From the NCBI RefSeq assembly GCF_010211755.1, contig NZ_PDWR01000009.1, positions 1 through 64,000 of the forward strand: 64,000 nucleotides of DNA, given 5' to 3'. Numbering within the stretch: the first letter of the stretch is position 1; the number at the start of each line of letters is the position of its first letter. Origin of the DNA: Pseudoxanthomonas sangjuensis. GTDB lineage: Bacteria; Pseudomonadota; Gammaproteobacteria; Xanthomonadales; Xanthomonadaceae. The notes beneath the pieces are model-generated. The model did no database searches. It saw only the letters and a program-made list of their open reading frames with translations, and was not told the DNA's origin. Shown here in pieces: positions 1 through 10,508 of the stretch. Both the position numbers and the translations under genes were made by a program.

Positions 1-65
1 GGCTGGCTGGCCTGCTCAACCGCACCGCGCTTGAACTCGGTGCTGAACTTCCTTCGCTTCGACAT
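1..65 (-). CDS. IS3-family transposase OrfA, N-terminal fragment cut by the window edge
   Basis: The reverse strand reads ATG at 65-63 followed by MSKRRKFSTEFKRGAVEQAS and then runs off the left edge. This opening (a basic run, then FSxEFKRxAV) is typical of the helix-turn-helix OrfA protein of IS3-family insertion sequences, which binds the element ends. A good ribosome site (GAGGAG) lies about 6 bases upstream. Only 21 codons are visible, so it cannot be told whether the element is complete or whether OrfB with the DDE domain follows. The family call rests on this short N-terminus. Confidence 0.7.
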   Translation of the reverse strand, partial: MSKRRKFSTEFKRGAVEQASQ

Positions 66-101
66 GAACACTCCTCATGGCCTTGATCGGCCTTCTCGTA
101 A

Positions 102-132
102 GTGTCCGTGAAAACGGGGGTGAACCCTTCAA
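102..132. repeat. probable terminal inverted repeat of the IS3-family element
   Basis: Just upstream of the OrfA start the outward-reading strand begins TGAAGGGTTCACCCCCG and ends GGACACT. This resembles IS3-family ends: TG at the tip, a C-run, then a GGACACT-like inner end. The exact boundary is inferred, because the other end of the element is outside the window and no target duplication can be seen. Confidence 0.35.
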
Positions 133-146
133 AACCCCAGCAAGCG

Positions 147-214
147 CAGGGTGGGCTCAAGCCCACCGCTCGCATGATCCGCACGACGGCGACGGTGGGC
201 CAGGGCCCACCCTG
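147..214. repeat. inverted repeat downstream of fabB, REP-like hairpin
   Basis: Arms at 147-168 and 193-214 both contain AGGGTGGGC facing CCCACC and are nearly perfect inverse copies of each other, separated by 24 bases. Each arm is itself a small hairpin. It lies 5 bases beyond the fabB stop codon and could act as a transcription stop or mRNA stabiliser for the fabAB message. There is no clear T-run, so terminator function is only an inference. Confidence 0.6.
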
Positions 215-219
215 TTGCC

Positions 220-1428
220 TTAGACCCGCGCGAACACCAGCGCGGCATTGGTGCCGCCGAAGCCGAAGCTGTTGGACATCACCGTGTCGAGCGTCGCGTC
301 GCGGCTGGCGCGGACGACGGGATAACCCTCGGCGCCCGGGTCCAGCGCGTCGATGTTGGCGGAACCGGCGATGAAGCCGTCGCGCAGCATCAACAGGCTG
401 TAGATCGCCTCGTGCACGCTGGCCGCGCCCAGCGAATGCCCGGACAGCGCCTTGGTCGACGACACCGGCGGCAGCGCCTCGCCGAACACCGCGCGGATCG
501 CGTCCAGTTCGACGATGTCGCCCGCCGGCGTCGAGGTGCCGTGGGTGTTCAGGTAGTCGACCGGCGCGGTCACGCCTTCCAGCGCCATGCGCATGCAGCG
601 CACCGCGCCTTCGCCGGACGGCGCGACCATGTCGGCGCCGTCGGAAGTCACGCCGTAACCGACCAGTTCGGCATGGATGCGCGCGCCGCGGGCGATGGCG
701 TGCTCGTAGTCCTCCAGCACCAGCATGCCGCCGCCGCCGGCGATGACGAAACCGTCGCGGTCGGCGTCGTACGGGCGCGAGGCCGCGGCCGGGTCGTCGT
801 TGCGCTTGCTGGACAGCGCGCCCATCGCGTCGAACATCATGGTCAGCGCCCAGTGCGCTTCCTCGCCGCCGCCGGCGAAGACCACGTCCTGGCGCCCGGC
901 GCGGATCAGGTCCGCGGCCGCGCCGATGCAGTGCGCCGACGTCGCGCACGCCGCCGACAGCGAATAGCTGGCGCCCTTGATCCGGTACGCGGTGGCCAGG
1001 TTGGCCGATACCGTCGAGCACATCGTCTTCGGCACCATGTACGGGCCGACCTTGCGGATGCCGCGCTCGCGCAGCAGGTCGGCGGCCTTGATCTGCCATT
1101 CGGCCGAACCGCCGCCGGAACCGGCGACCAGGCCGGTGCGCGGCTGGCTGACCTGCGCCTCGGACAGGCCGGCGTCGGCGATCGCGTCGCGCATCGCGAT
1201 GTGGGCGTAGGCCGCGGCATCGCCCATGAAGCGCTTCTGTTTGCGGTCGATCTGCGCTTCCAGGTCGATCTCGGGCTTGCCCGCCACGTGGCTGCGGAAT
1301 CCGAGTTCGGCGTAATCGGACTGGAAACGGATGCCGGAACGCCCGGCGCGCAGCGCGGCCGACACGCTGTCCGCATCATTGCCCAGGCAGGAAACGATGC
1401 CCAGGCCGGTAACGACGACGCGGCGCAT
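220..1428 (-). CDS. fabB: 3-oxoacyl-[ACP] synthase I FabB
   Basis: Condensing enzyme that elongates acyl-ACP, including the cis-3-decenoyl-ACP made by FabA, so it is needed for unsaturated fatty acid synthesis in the cytoplasm. The 402-residue protein has the usual FabB length. The thiolase-fold motifs are all present: nucleophile Cys161 in SAACATS, first His in [11 protein letters not shown], second His in GHSLGAA, and the glycine-rich C-terminus [11 protein letters not shown]. The ATG at 1428 is chosen because it begins [10 protein letters not shown], the conserved family start, and lies 2 bases after the fabA stop. The fabA-fabB pair is a classic operon in gammaproteobacteria with anaerobic-type unsaturated fatty acid synthesis. 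Confidence 0.96.
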   Translation of the reverse strand: MRRVVVTGLGIVSCLGNDADSVSAALRAGRSGIRFQSDYAELGFRSHVAGKPEIDLEAQIDRKQKRFMGDAAAYAHIAMRDAIADAGLSEAQVSQPRTGLVAGSGGGSAEWQIKAADLLRERGIRKVGPYMVPKTMCSTVSANLATAYRIKGASYSLSAACATSAHCIGAAADLIRAGRQDVVFAGGGEEAHWALTMMFDAMGALSSKRNDDPAAASRPYDADRDGFVIAGGGGMLVLEDYEHAIARGARIHAELVGYGVTSDGADMVAPSGEGAVRCMRMALEGVTAPVDYLNTHGTSTPAGDIVELDAIRAVFGEALPPVSSTKALSGHSLGAASVHEAIYSLLMLRDGFIAGSANIDALDPGAEGYPVVRASRDATLDTVMSNSFGFGGTNAALVFARV

Positions 1429-1430
1429 GC

Positions 1431-1946
1431 TCAGAAGTTCTCCGTCGAAGTGAACAGGCCCACGCGCAGGTCGCGCGCGGTGTAGATCTCGCGGCCGTCG
1501 ACCAGCACGCGGCCGTCGGCCACCGCCAGCACCAGCTTGCGGTTGACCACGCGGCTGATGTCGATCTCGTAGCTGACCTTCTTCGCGCTCGGCAGCACCT
1601 GGCCGGTGAACTTGACCTCGCCCACGCCCAATGCGCGGCCGCGCCCCGGCGCGCCGGTCCAGGTGAGGAAGAAGCCGGTCAGCTGCCACAGCGCATCCAG
1701 CCCGAGGCAACCGGGCATCACCGGGTCGCCGAGGAAATGGCACTGGAAGAACCACAGGTCCGGATGGATGTCGAGTTCGGCGCGCACCATGCCCTTGCCC
1801 TGCGCGCCGCCGTCCTGGCGGATCTCGGTGATGCGGTCGAACATCAGCATCGGCGCGTTGGGCAGGCGCCCGCTGTCCGGACCGAAAAGCTCGCCGCGGG
1901 CGCTGGCCAGCAGTTCGTCGCGTGTGAAGGCAGCGGGGGAATTCAT
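1431..1946 (-). CDS. fabA: 3-hydroxydecanoyl-[ACP] dehydratase/isomerase FabA
   Basis: Hotdog-fold enzyme that dehydrates 3-hydroxydecanoyl-ACP and isomerises trans-2- to cis-3-decenoyl-ACP, the branch point to unsaturated fatty acids. The protein has 171 residues (E. coli 172). The catalytic His70 sits in [14 protein letters not shown] and the acidic catalytic residue is Asp84 in [12 protein letters not shown], both at family-standard positions. The ATG at 1946 ([16 protein letters not shown]) is preferred over the in-frame ATG 114 bases upstream because it matches the usual N-terminus. It is the first gene of the fabAB operon. The 240 bases upstream hold no gene, and no FabR/DesT-type operator could be identified with confidence. 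Confidence 0.96.
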   Translation of the reverse strand: MNSPAAFTRDELLASARGELFGPDSGRLPNAPMLMFDRITEIRQDGGAQGKGMVRAELDIHPDLWFFQCHFLGDPVMPGCLGLDALWQLTGFFLTWTGAPGRGRALGVGEVKFTGQVLPSAKKVSYEIDISRVVNRKLVLAVADGRVLVDGREIYTARDLRVGLFTSTENF

Positions 1947-2186
1947 GGGTTGGTCGTTTCCGATGCGTGGACGGGGCGCGCATGTTTGCACATTTGCGCG
2001 GCGCCAGTATTGATGCGAGTCAACCGGCTTTTTCCATACGCATGCGTAGGCACGCCGCAACGCCTTGCAGGTGCGTCCCTGGCGCTTCGCGAATACGACT
2101 AAAGCCGCAGGCGAAGCAGGGGCCCATGCCCGGCCTTCGCGTTCCCCGCGCGTTGCGCTGCCGGGCCGCGGCCGGCCCGCGAACGG

Positions 2187-3287
2187 TCAATCCAGCGTCG
2201 GATAGTCGATGTAGCCGTGGTCGCCGCCGCCGTAGAACGTCTTCGCGTCCCACGCGTTCAACGGCGCGTTCTCGCGCAGGCGGCGCACCAGGTCCGGATT
2301 GGAGATGAAGAGCTTGCCGAACGCGACCGCGTCGGCATGGCCGGATGCGACCGCCCGTTCCGCCAGCGCGCGGTCGTAGCCGTTGTTGGCGATCCACGCG
2401 CCGCTACCGCCGGCGTCGCGGTACGCCCGCTTCAACGCCGCGTAGTCGAACGGCAGGTTGTCGCGCGGGCCGCCGGTCGCGCCCTCGATCACGTGCACGA
2501 AGGCGAGCCCGTGCTTCGCCAGCGCGCGCGCCACGTGCTCGAACAGCGGCTGCGGCTCGGGATCGGACACGTCGTTGGCCGGCGTGACCGGCGAGATGCG
2601 GATGCCGGTGCGGCCGCCGCCGATTTCGCCGGCGACCGCGGCGACCACCTCGTCGAGCAAGCGCGCGCGGTTCTCGATGCCGCCGCCGTATCCGTCGCCG
2701 CGCCGGTTGCTGCCGGAACGCAGGAACTGGTCGACCAGGTAGCCGTTGGCGCCGTGGATCTCGACGCCGTCGAAGCCGGCCTCGATCGCGGCGCGCGCGG
2801 CGCGGCGGTAGTCGTCGAGGATGCCGGGGATCTCCGCCGGCTCCAGCGCGCGCGGTTCGGAGGTCGCGACGAAGCCGCCATTGCCGCCGGCATCGACCAG
2901 GAAGGTCTTGCTGTTGGCGCGGATCGCAGACGGCGCCACCGGCGCCCGTCCGTCCGGCTGCAGCGAAACGTGCGAAACGCGGCCCACGTGCCAGATCTGC
3001 GCGACGATCCTGCCGCCGGCCGCGTGCACCGCCGCGGTGACGCGCTTCCAGCCCTCGACCTGCTCCGGCGCATACAGCCCCGGCACGTCGGCGTAGCCCT
3101 GCCCTTGCTGGCTGATCGCGACGCCTTCGCTGACCAGCAGGCCGGCCGTCGCGCGTTGCGCGTAGTAGGTCGCGGCACGCGGCTGCGGCACCGCGCCCGG
3201 CGAGCGGTTGCGGGTCAGCGGCGCCATCACGATGCGGTTGGCGAGCTGGAGCTCGCCGGCGGTCAGCGGGTCGAACAACGTGGGCAT
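2187..3287 (-). CDS. old yellow enzyme family FMN oxidoreductase (NemA-like alkene reductase)
   Basis: TIM-barrel FMN protein of the N-ethylmaleimide/xenobiotic reductase group, which reduces activated C=C bonds or nitro groups with NAD(P)H. The 366 residues begin MPTLFDPLTAGEL and contain the family signatures: NRIVMAPLTRNRS near the N-terminus, WHVGRVSHVSLQPDG, the substrate-binding HGANGYLVDQFL, FGKLFISNPDLVRRL, and the C-terminal tail FYGGGDHGYIDYPTL. The ATG at 3287 fits the usual start; an in-frame extension upstream looks non-coding. It stands alone, 193 bases from the next gene. The physiological substrate is unknown. Confidence 0.9.
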   Translation of the reverse strand: MPTLFDPLTAGELQLANRIVMAPLTRNRSPGAVPQPRAATYYAQRATAGLLVSEGVAISQQGQGYADVPGLYAPEQVEGWKRVTAAVHAAGGRIVAQIWHVGRVSHVSLQPDGRAPVAPSAIRANSKTFLVDAGGNGGFVATSEPRALEPAEIPGILDDYRRAARAAIEAGFDGVEIHGANGYLVDQFLRSGSNRRGDGYGGGIENRARLLDEVVAAVAGEIGGGRTGIRISPVTPANDVSDPEPQPLFEHVARALAKHGLAFVHVIEGATGGPRDNLPFDYAALKRAYRDAGGSGAWIANNGYDRALAERAVASGHADAVAFGKLFISNPDLVRRLRENAPLNAWDAKTFYGGGDHGYIDYPTLD

Positions 3288-3479
3288 GGAGGATGCTCGT
3301 TCTTCTCTGCGGGGTTGCGAAGGATGCCCCGCGCGATGGGTCCGGGCCATCGGCGCGGCGGGAAATCTGCGTTGCATCGATCCCGCCTGCCGGCGGTCAT
3401 TCCCGCGGCAGCGTGCCGAGGCGGAATCGACTCGAAGTCCATGGACGACCCGGTATTCCCCCGCGGGGGAAGGCGTCGT

Positions 3480-3926
3480 TCAGCGCACCACCAGTACCGG
3501 CACCTTGCTGTGGGTCAGCACCAACTGCGTCTGGCTGCCGAGCAGCACCTTGTCCACGCCGCGGCGCCCGTGCGAGGCCATCACCACCAGGTCGTTGCCG
3601 GACTCGCGCACGGTTTCGAGGATGCCGTCGGCGGCGTAGCGGTCGAGCAGGTGGTGGCCGGTGGCCTCGACCCCGGCCTGCCTGGCCGCGTCCAGCGCCG
3701 GCATCAGGATCGCCTGCGCCTGCGCCTCGCGGCTTTCGCGGTATTCCGGCGACGCCTGGTAGGCGATGGTCCAGCCGAACGCGTCGTACACGCCCATCGC
3801 CCACGGCTCGGAGACGACGAGGATGTCGACCTTCGCCTGCAGCGCCCTGGCCAGGGCCAGGCCCTCGCGCAGGCCCTTGGCGGCCAGTTCGGAACCGTCG
3901 ATCGCGATCAGGATGCGTTGGTACAT
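3480..3926 (-). CDS. universal stress protein, UspA family
   Basis: Single-domain Usp protein of 148 residues. It starts MYQRILIAIDGSELA and ends with the ATP-binding signature SHGRRGVDKVLLGSQTQ (G-x2-G-x9-G-S) followed by VLVV, so it should belong to the nucleotide-binding subclass. The start is supported by a strong GAGGAG ribosome site and by a -10-like TTTAAT at 3964-3959. Monocistronic by position. Role in stress resistance is known for the family, but the particular stress cannot be read from the sequence. Confidence 0.92.
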   Translation of the reverse strand: MYQRILIAIDGSELAAKGLREGLALARALQAKVDILVVSEPWAMGVYDAFGWTIAYQASPEYRESREAQAQAILMPALDAARQAGVEATGHHLLDRYAADGILETVRESGNDLVVMASHGRRGVDKVLLGSQTQLVLTHSKVPVLVVR

Positions 3927-4092
3927 GGCCTACTCCTCGCGGCAGTTGCGACGCTGCCATTAAACGCCCGCCCGCGCCGCCGCGCATTGATCCGGATCAG
4001 GCCGCCGGCCGGCCGTTCGTTCGCGCGGGGCCCCGCGCCCGGGTTTCGGCGCCATAATCCGGCCGACCCCAGGATTCCGCCGAAGATCCCCC

Positions 4093-5939
<1,847 letters not shown>

Positions 5940-5943
<4 letters not shown>

Positions 5944-6018
5944 GAGCGGCGCAAGCCGCGATGCCTTTCGTTCCGTCGCGATCTGTTCGAAAAACATCGC
6001 GGCTTGCGCCGCTCCTAC
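5940..6018. repeat. long palindromic repeat between convergent genes (GTAGGAGCGGC family)
   Basis: Arms at 5940-5963 and 5995-6018 are perfect 24-base inverse complements (GTAGGAGCGGCGCAAGCC...) around a 31-base loop. A close copy lies at 26442-26510, so it belongs to a dispersed family. Repeats beginning GTAGGAGCGGC are common in Xanthomonadaceae and Pseudomonas intergenic DNA. It supplies the stop codon of the ABC exporter and ends 8 bases from the uvrD stop, so it probably serves as a two-way terminator as well. Confidence 0.85.
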
Positions 6019-6025
6019 AAGGGCG

Positions 6026-8221
6026 TCACGCCGGCGACAGGTTCGCGTACGCCAGCACAAGCCACTTGCTGCCCTCGCCGTCGAACTGCACCTGCACCCG
6101 CGCGTGCGCGCCGCTGCCTTCGTAGTCGGTGACCACGCCGCTGCCGAACTTCGGGTGCACGACGTTGGAACCCAGCTTGAGCGCCGGCTGCTCCAGCGCG
6201 GCATGGCCGAGCGGACGCGGCTGCGGCGGCGCGTACGGCCGCGACACCTGCACGCGCGGGCGCACCTCGCTGAGCAGGTGCGGCGGGATCTCGCGCAGGA
6301 AGCGCGACGGGATGCCGTACATGTCCTGGCCGTGCAGGCGCCGCGACTCGGCGTAGGTCAGCACCAGCTTCTGCCGCGCGCGGGTGATGCCGACGTAGGC
6401 GAGGCGGCGCTCCTCCTCGAGCCGTCCGCTCTCTTCGAGCGAACGGCTGCTCGGGAACAGCCCTTCCTCCAGCCCGACCAGGAACACCAGCGGGAACTCG
6501 AGGCCCTTGGCCGAATGCAGCGTCATCAGCTGCACGCCGTCCTCGTCGGCCTGCGCCTGGCCCTCGCCGGCTTCCAGCGCGGCGTAGGACAGGAATTCGA
6601 CCAGCTCGCTCATGTCGACAGGTTCATCCTCGTCCGGGTCGTCGAGGCGGCGGGTGAAGCGCGAGGCGACGGAGAGCAGTTCGTCGAGGTTCTCGGTGCG
6701 CGATTCCGAATCCAGCCGGCCCTTGCTGTCGTTGGCGTAGAACTCGCGCAGGCCGGAGCGGGCCAGCACGTGGTCGATCTTGTCCTTCAGGTCGAGCGCG
6801 GCGACCTCGTCGGCCATCGCGTCGACCAGCGCGAGGAAGCCGGCCAGCGCGTTGCGCGCGCGCGCGGCGAGGCCGGTCCCGGAAACGATGGCCTGCGCCG
6901 CGCTCCACAGCGGCAGCGACTGCGCGCGCGCCAGCTTGCGTACCTCGTCGAGCGTGCGCTCGCCGATGCCGCGCGCGGGCGTGTTGACCGCCCTTTCGAA
7001 GGCGGCGTCGTCGGCGCGGCTGGCGACCAGGCGCAGGTAGGCCAGCGTGTCCTTGATCTCGGCGCGCTCGAAGAAGCGCATGCCGCCGTAGACGCGGTAC
7101 GGCACCTGCTCGGCGAGCAGCGCCTCTTCCAGCGCGCGCGACTGCGCATTGCTGCGGTAGAGCATCGCCGCGTCGCGGTAACTGCCGCCGTCGCGCACCC
7201 ACTGGCGGATGCGCTCGATGACGTAGCGCGCCTCGTCGATCTCGTTGTACGCGGCGTAGACGTCGACCGGTTCGCCGTCGCCGGTGTCGGTCCACAGCTG
7301 CTTGCCGATGCGGCCCGGGTTGTGCGCGATCACCGCGTTGGCGGCGTTGAGGATGTTGGCGCTGGAGCGGTAGTTCTGCTCCAGGCGGATGGTCCGCGCG
7401 TCGGGGAAGTCGCGCAGGAACTGCTGCATGTTCTCGACCCGGGCGCCGCGCCAGCCGTAGATGCTCTGGTCGTCGTCGCCGACCACGAACACGTGGCCCG
7501 TGTCGCCGGCCAGTACGCGGACGAAGGCGTACTGGATCGAGTTGGTGTCCTGGAATTCGTCGACGAGGATCTCGCGGAAGCGCGCGCGGTAGTGCGCCAG
7601 CAGCGCCGGGTTGTCCCGCAGCAGCTCGTGCGCGCGCAGCAGCAGTTCGGCGAAATCGACCAGCCCGGCGCGGTCGCAGCGCTCCTGGTACAGCGCGTAG
7701 CAACGCAGCATCACGCTGCCCCATTCGTCGTGCTTTTCGGCCTGGATGTGCTGCGGGCGGCGGCCTTCGTCCTTCTGCGCGTTGATCCACCAGGCGATCT
7801 GCCGCGGCGGGAAGCGGCCTTCGTCCAGTTCCAGCTGCTGCACCACGCGCTTGACCAGGCGCAGCTGGTCGTCGGAATCCAGCACCTGGAAGCCTTCCGG
7901 CAGCCCCGCCTCGTTCCAGTGCAGGCGCAGCAGGCGGTGGGCGAGGCCGTGGAAGGTGCCGACCCACAGTCCGCGCGAGCCGTGGCGCAACTGCGCGTCG
8001 ACGCGCTGGCGCATCTCGCCGGCGGCCTTGTTGGTGAAGGTCACGGCGAAGATGCCGTGCACCGGCACGCCGTGCACTTCGTTGAGCCAGGCGATGCGGT
8101 GGGTCAGCACGCGGGTCTTGCCGGAGCCGGCGCCGGCGAGGACGAGGTAATGGCCGGGTGGCGCGGAAACGGCTTCGCGCTGGGCCGGGTTCAGCCCGTC
8201 GAGCAGGTGGGAAACATCCAT
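6026..8221 (-). CDS. uvrD: DNA helicase II UvrD, superfamily 1A
   Basis: 3'-5' helicase of nucleotide excision and mismatch repair, 731 residues. It has the Q-motif LNPAQREAV, Walker A AGAGSGKT, motif Ia TFTNKAAGEM, motif II VDEFQDTN, motif III VGDDDQSIYGWRGA, motif IV LEQNYRSS, motif V TLHSAKGLEFP, and motif VI AYVGITRARQKL. The C-terminal part VVHPKFGSGVV...YANLSP matches the UvrD/PcrA C-terminal interaction domain. The ATG at 8221 fits the family start. A -10-like TAAAAT at 8233-8228 ends 6 bases before the ATG, so the transcript is probably leaderless. No LexA-type box was recognised. Confidence 0.95.
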   Translation of the reverse strand: MDVSHLLDGLNPAQREAVSAPPGHYLVLAGAGSGKTRVLTHRIAWLNEVHGVPVHGIFAVTFTNKAAGEMRQRVDAQLRHGSRGLWVGTFHGLAHRLLRLHWNEAGLPEGFQVLDSDDQLRLVKRVVQQLELDEGRFPPRQIAWWINAQKDEGRRPQHIQAEKHDEWGSVMLRCYALYQERCDRAGLVDFAELLLRAHELLRDNPALLAHYRARFREILVDEFQDTNSIQYAFVRVLAGDTGHVFVVGDDDQSIYGWRGARVENMQQFLRDFPDARTIRLEQNYRSSANILNAANAVIAHNPGRIGKQLWTDTGDGEPVDVYAAYNEIDEARYVIERIRQWVRDGGSYRDAAMLYRSNAQSRALEEALLAEQVPYRVYGGMRFFERAEIKDTLAYLRLVASRADDAAFERAVNTPARGIGERTLDEVRKLARAQSLPLWSAAQAIVSGTGLAARARNALAGFLALVDAMADEVAALDLKDKIDHVLARSGLREFYANDSKGRLDSESRTENLDELLSVASRFTRRLDDPDEDEPVDMSELVEFLSYAALEAGEGQAQADEDGVQLMTLHSAKGLEFPLVFLVGLEEGLFPSSRSLEESGRLEEERRLAYVGITRARQKLVLTYAESRRLHGQDMYGIPSRFLREIPPHLLSEVRPRVQVSRPYAPPQPRPLGHAALEQPALKLGSNVVHPKFGSGVVTDYEGSGAHARVQVQFDGEGSKWLVLAYANLSPA

Positions 8222-8264
8222 CCGTGCATTTTACGCGGCGGCGGCGCCCGGCGCGGTCCGGCCT

Positions 8265-8645
8265 TCAGCGCGGACGGTAGAACTGCAGCACGTTGCCGCC
8301 GGGATCGCGCAGGTGGAACTCGCGCGTGCCCCACGGCGTGTCCGCCGGGCGCGCCCACGGCCCGTGCCACGCATCGGGCGGCAGCGCGGCGGCGAATTCG
8401 CCGTGCAGCGCATCGACGTCGGCGACGAGGAAGCGATAGGCCGGCCGATCGATGCCGTCCCGCCACTGCCCCGCATCGGCCCATTGCAGGTGCAGTTCGA
8501 CGCCGTCGCGGTGCACCGCCGCATAGCGCGGCGCGTCCGCGTCGTCCTGGAACGACAATGCGAAGCCGAGGCTGCGGTAGAACCGGACCGAAGCCGCCAC
8601 GTCGCGGCAGGCCAGCACCGGGTGCGCTGCGTCGATCCGGCTCAT
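8265..8645 (-). CDS. VOC-family protein (glyoxalase/bleomycin-resistance fold)
   Basis: 126 residues with two beta-alpha-beta-beta-beta repeats. The first contains VLACRDVAASVRFYRSLGF and the second ends FHLRDPGGNVLQFYRP, a typical close for bleomycin-resistance/glyoxalase-like proteins. Such proteins are usually dimers that bind a metal or sequester a drug, and the sequence does not show which. It lies 25 bases after the YqhA-like gene on the same strand and may be co-transcribed with it. Confidence 0.82.
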   Translation of the reverse strand: MSRIDAAHPVLACRDVAASVRFYRSLGFALSFQDDADAPRYAAVHRDGVELHLQWADAGQWRDGIDRPAYRFLVADVDALHGEFAAALPPDAWHGPWARPADTPWGTREFHLRDPGGNVLQFYRPR

Positions 8646-8670
8646 GGCGGCGGCGCCCCGTCCCCGGCCG

Positions 8671-9234
8671 TCAGTGCGCGGCGTGCTCGCGCCGGGTCGC
8701 GCCCTGGGTCATCAGCTTGTCGGTATAGGCGATGCCCATCGCCGACAGGATGAACACGCAGTGGATGATGGTCTGCCACATCACGCCCGGCCCGGTGAAG
8801 CGGTTGTCGCCGGTGCCGAGGCTGCCGACCTCGATGAAGGTCTTCAGCAGGTGGATCGACGAGATGCCGATGATCGCCATCGCCAGCTTGACCTTCAGCA
8901 CGCTGGCGTTGACGTGGCTCAGCCATTCCGGCTGGTCCGGGTGGCCCTCGAGGTTCAGCCGCGAGACGAAGGTTTCGTAGCCGCCGACGATCACCATCAC
9001 CAGCAGGTTGGAGATCATCACCACGTCGATCAGGCCCAGCACCGACAGCATGATCAGCTGCTCGGTCAGGCCGGTGGCGTGGCTGGCCAGGTGCCACAGC
9101 TCCTTGAAGAACAGCACCACGTACACGCCCTGCGCCACGATCAGGCCCAGGTACAGCGGCAACTGCAGCCAGCGCGAGGCGAAGATCAGCGCGGGCAGCG
9201 GGCGGAGCGGAGCGGCGGCGGTCGGTTCGGACAT
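8671..9234 (-). CDS. YqhA/UPF0114 family inner-membrane protein
   Basis: 187 residues with four hydrophobic segments (around [55 protein letters not shown] and [19 protein letters not shown]). The order and the conserved [10 protein letters not shown] region match the UPF0114/YqhA family. Function of the family is not established. A TTAATC -10-like box lies about 40 bases upstream. It shares a likely transcript with the VOC protein. Confidence 0.85.
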   Translation of the reverse strand: MSEPTAAAPLRPLPALIFASRWLQLPLYLGLIVAQGVYVVLFFKELWHLASHATGLTEQLIMLSVLGLIDVVMISNLLVMVIVGGYETFVSRLNLEGHPDQPEWLSHVNASVLKVKLAMAIIGISSIHLLKTFIEVGSLGTGDNRFTGPGVMWQTIIHCVFILSAMGIAYTDKLMTQGATRREHAAH

Positions 9235-9301
9235 GGAATCGCGGGGGCGGCAGGCGGCGGAGCGCGGAGATTAACCGCGGCGGCGGCGCACTGCCAAGCC
9301 G

Positions 9302-10315
9302 CTACGGCGCCGGTCCGGTCGACCTGCGCAGCTGCAATGCGTACGACACGTCGACGAGGCCGCCGGTGCGCCGCTCGCGGATTTCCTTGAGCAGTTCCAG
9401 CGCCGCCAGGCGCCCCATCTCGCGCGTGGGCTGGCGCACCGTGGTCAGCGACGGGTAGATCTGCCGCGAGATCGGCGTGTCGTCGAAGCCGCACACCGAA
9501 ACGTCCTTCGGCACCGACAGGCCGCGCTCGAAGATCGCGCAGATCGCGCCGGCCGCCATGTCGTCGTTGGCGGCGATGATCGCGGTCGGCGGTTGCGCCA
9601 GGTCGAGCAGCTGGTGGGTCGCGGCGACGCCGGAGCCATGCGAGAACTCGCCCGCGACCACCAGCGTCGGGTCGTAGTCCAGGCCCGCGTCCTGCAATCC
9701 GTCGCGGTAGCCGGCCAGGCGCCAGCCGCTGGCGCCGTGCGCCGGATGGCCCTTGATGTGCGCGATGCGCCGGTGCCCCAGCGACACCAGGTGCGCCATC
9801 ATCTCGCGCGCCGCGCTGCGCTCGTCGAGGACCACGCCGACGCGGCGGTGGGTTTCCTTCGGCGAGATGCTGGCATAGGGAATGTCCCGCGCGTCCAGCC
9901 GCGCCAGCAGGGCCTCGTCGTCGGTGATCGGCGGGGTCAGCACCACGCCGTCCAGGCGCGACTGCAGGATCAGCGCCTCGACCTTGGCGACGATGTCCTT
10001 CGCGTCGTAGACCAGCGGCGCCAGCATCAGGTTGTAGTGCTGCGCCTGGCAGGCGTCGAGCACGCCCAGCTCGACCTCCATCAGGTAGTTGCTGGACGGG
10101 TTGTCGTACAGCATCGCCACCAGGTAGGAGCGGCGGCCGGCGAGCGTGCGCGCGGACGGGTGCGGGCGGTACTGCAGCTTCTCCACCGCCGCCTGGACCG
10201 CGCGGCGAGTGGCCTCGGAGACGTTGGGTTCGCTGTTGAGCACGCGCGAAACCGTCTTCATCGAGACTCCCGCTGCCTCTGCGACATCTTCGATTCGCAC
10301 GCGCATGCCTTCCAT
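9302..10315 (-). CDS. LacI-family transcriptional regulator of the adjacent glycosidase/receptor locus
   Basis: 337 residues. The N-terminal helix-turn-helix and hinge read VRIEDVAEAAGVSMKTVSRV and PHPSARTLAGRRS, followed by a periplasmic-binding-protein-like sensor domain (about 65-330). The ATG at 10315 has an AAGGA ribosome site; the next ATG is 9 bases on. It is divergent from the GH3 gene. Two identical 14-bp palindromes with a central CG, the form expected of LacI-family operators, lie before that gene (10460) and before the TonB receptor (14788), and a third related palindrome lies before the regulator itself (10371). I infer that it represses the locus and is released by a beta-glucoside sugar. 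The inducer is not shown by the sequence. Confidence 0.9.
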   Translation of the reverse strand: MEGMRVRIEDVAEAAGVSMKTVSRVLNSEPNVSEATRRAVQAAVEKLQYRPHPSARTLAGRRSYLVAMLYDNPSSNYLMEVELGVLDACQAQHYNLMLAPLVYDAKDIVAKVEALILQSRLDGVVLTPPITDDEALLARLDARDIPYASISPKETHRRVGVVLDERSAAREMMAHLVSLGHRRIAHIKGHPAHGASGWRLAGYRDGLQDAGLDYDPTLVVAGEFSHGSGVAATHQLLDLAQPPTAIIAANDDMAAGAICAIFERGLSVPKDVSVCGFDDTPISRQIYPSLTTVRQPTREMGRLAALELLKEIRERRTGGLVDVSYALQLRRSTGPAP

Positions 10316-10370
10316 TTCGTCCTTGCCTACCCTATCCGGGTCATTCTGCCAGATGTCGCCAAAGTCGCAT

Positions 10371-10382
10371 GTTAGCGCTAAC
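10371..10382. promoter_or_regulatory. palindrome GTTAGCGCTAAC, possible LacI-family operator
   Basis: Perfect 12-bp palindrome 55 bases upstream of the LacI-regulator start and 127 bases before the GH3 gene. It shares the AGCGCT core with the operators at 10460 and 14788 but has TTA instead of GAC in the half-site. It may serve autoregulation or bind a different LacI-family protein. Confidence 0.5.
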
Positions 10383-10459
10383 TTTACCTTCCGCAGGCCG
10401 ACCGGCTCATGTCGCTATGCAGCAAGCTTCGCCCGCAACGCTGCGCTACGCTGGAAAGG

Positions 10460-10473
10460 TGACAGCGCTGTCA
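10460..10473. promoter_or_regulatory. LacI-type operator TGACAGCGCTGTCA upstream of the GH3 gene
   Basis: Perfect 14-bp palindrome ending 36 bases before the ATG of the GH3 glucosidase, identical to the one at 14788-14801. Two identical copies in 64 kb, both in front of genes of one carbohydrate locus next to a LacI gene, make a shared operator very likely. Confidence 0.8.
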
Positions 10474-10508
10474 GCTCCGACCCTCCCTTCCGTCCCGAGT
10501 TCCCGCCG

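Noticed and set aside
1-132. Possibility that fabAB lies on a transposon
   Set aside because: Only one IS end is seen and fabAB has normal composition and order for the family; the IS edge is simply adjacent.
2018-2023. TTGACT upstream of fabA as a -35 box
   Set aside because: No acceptable -10 box follows at 16-18 bases.
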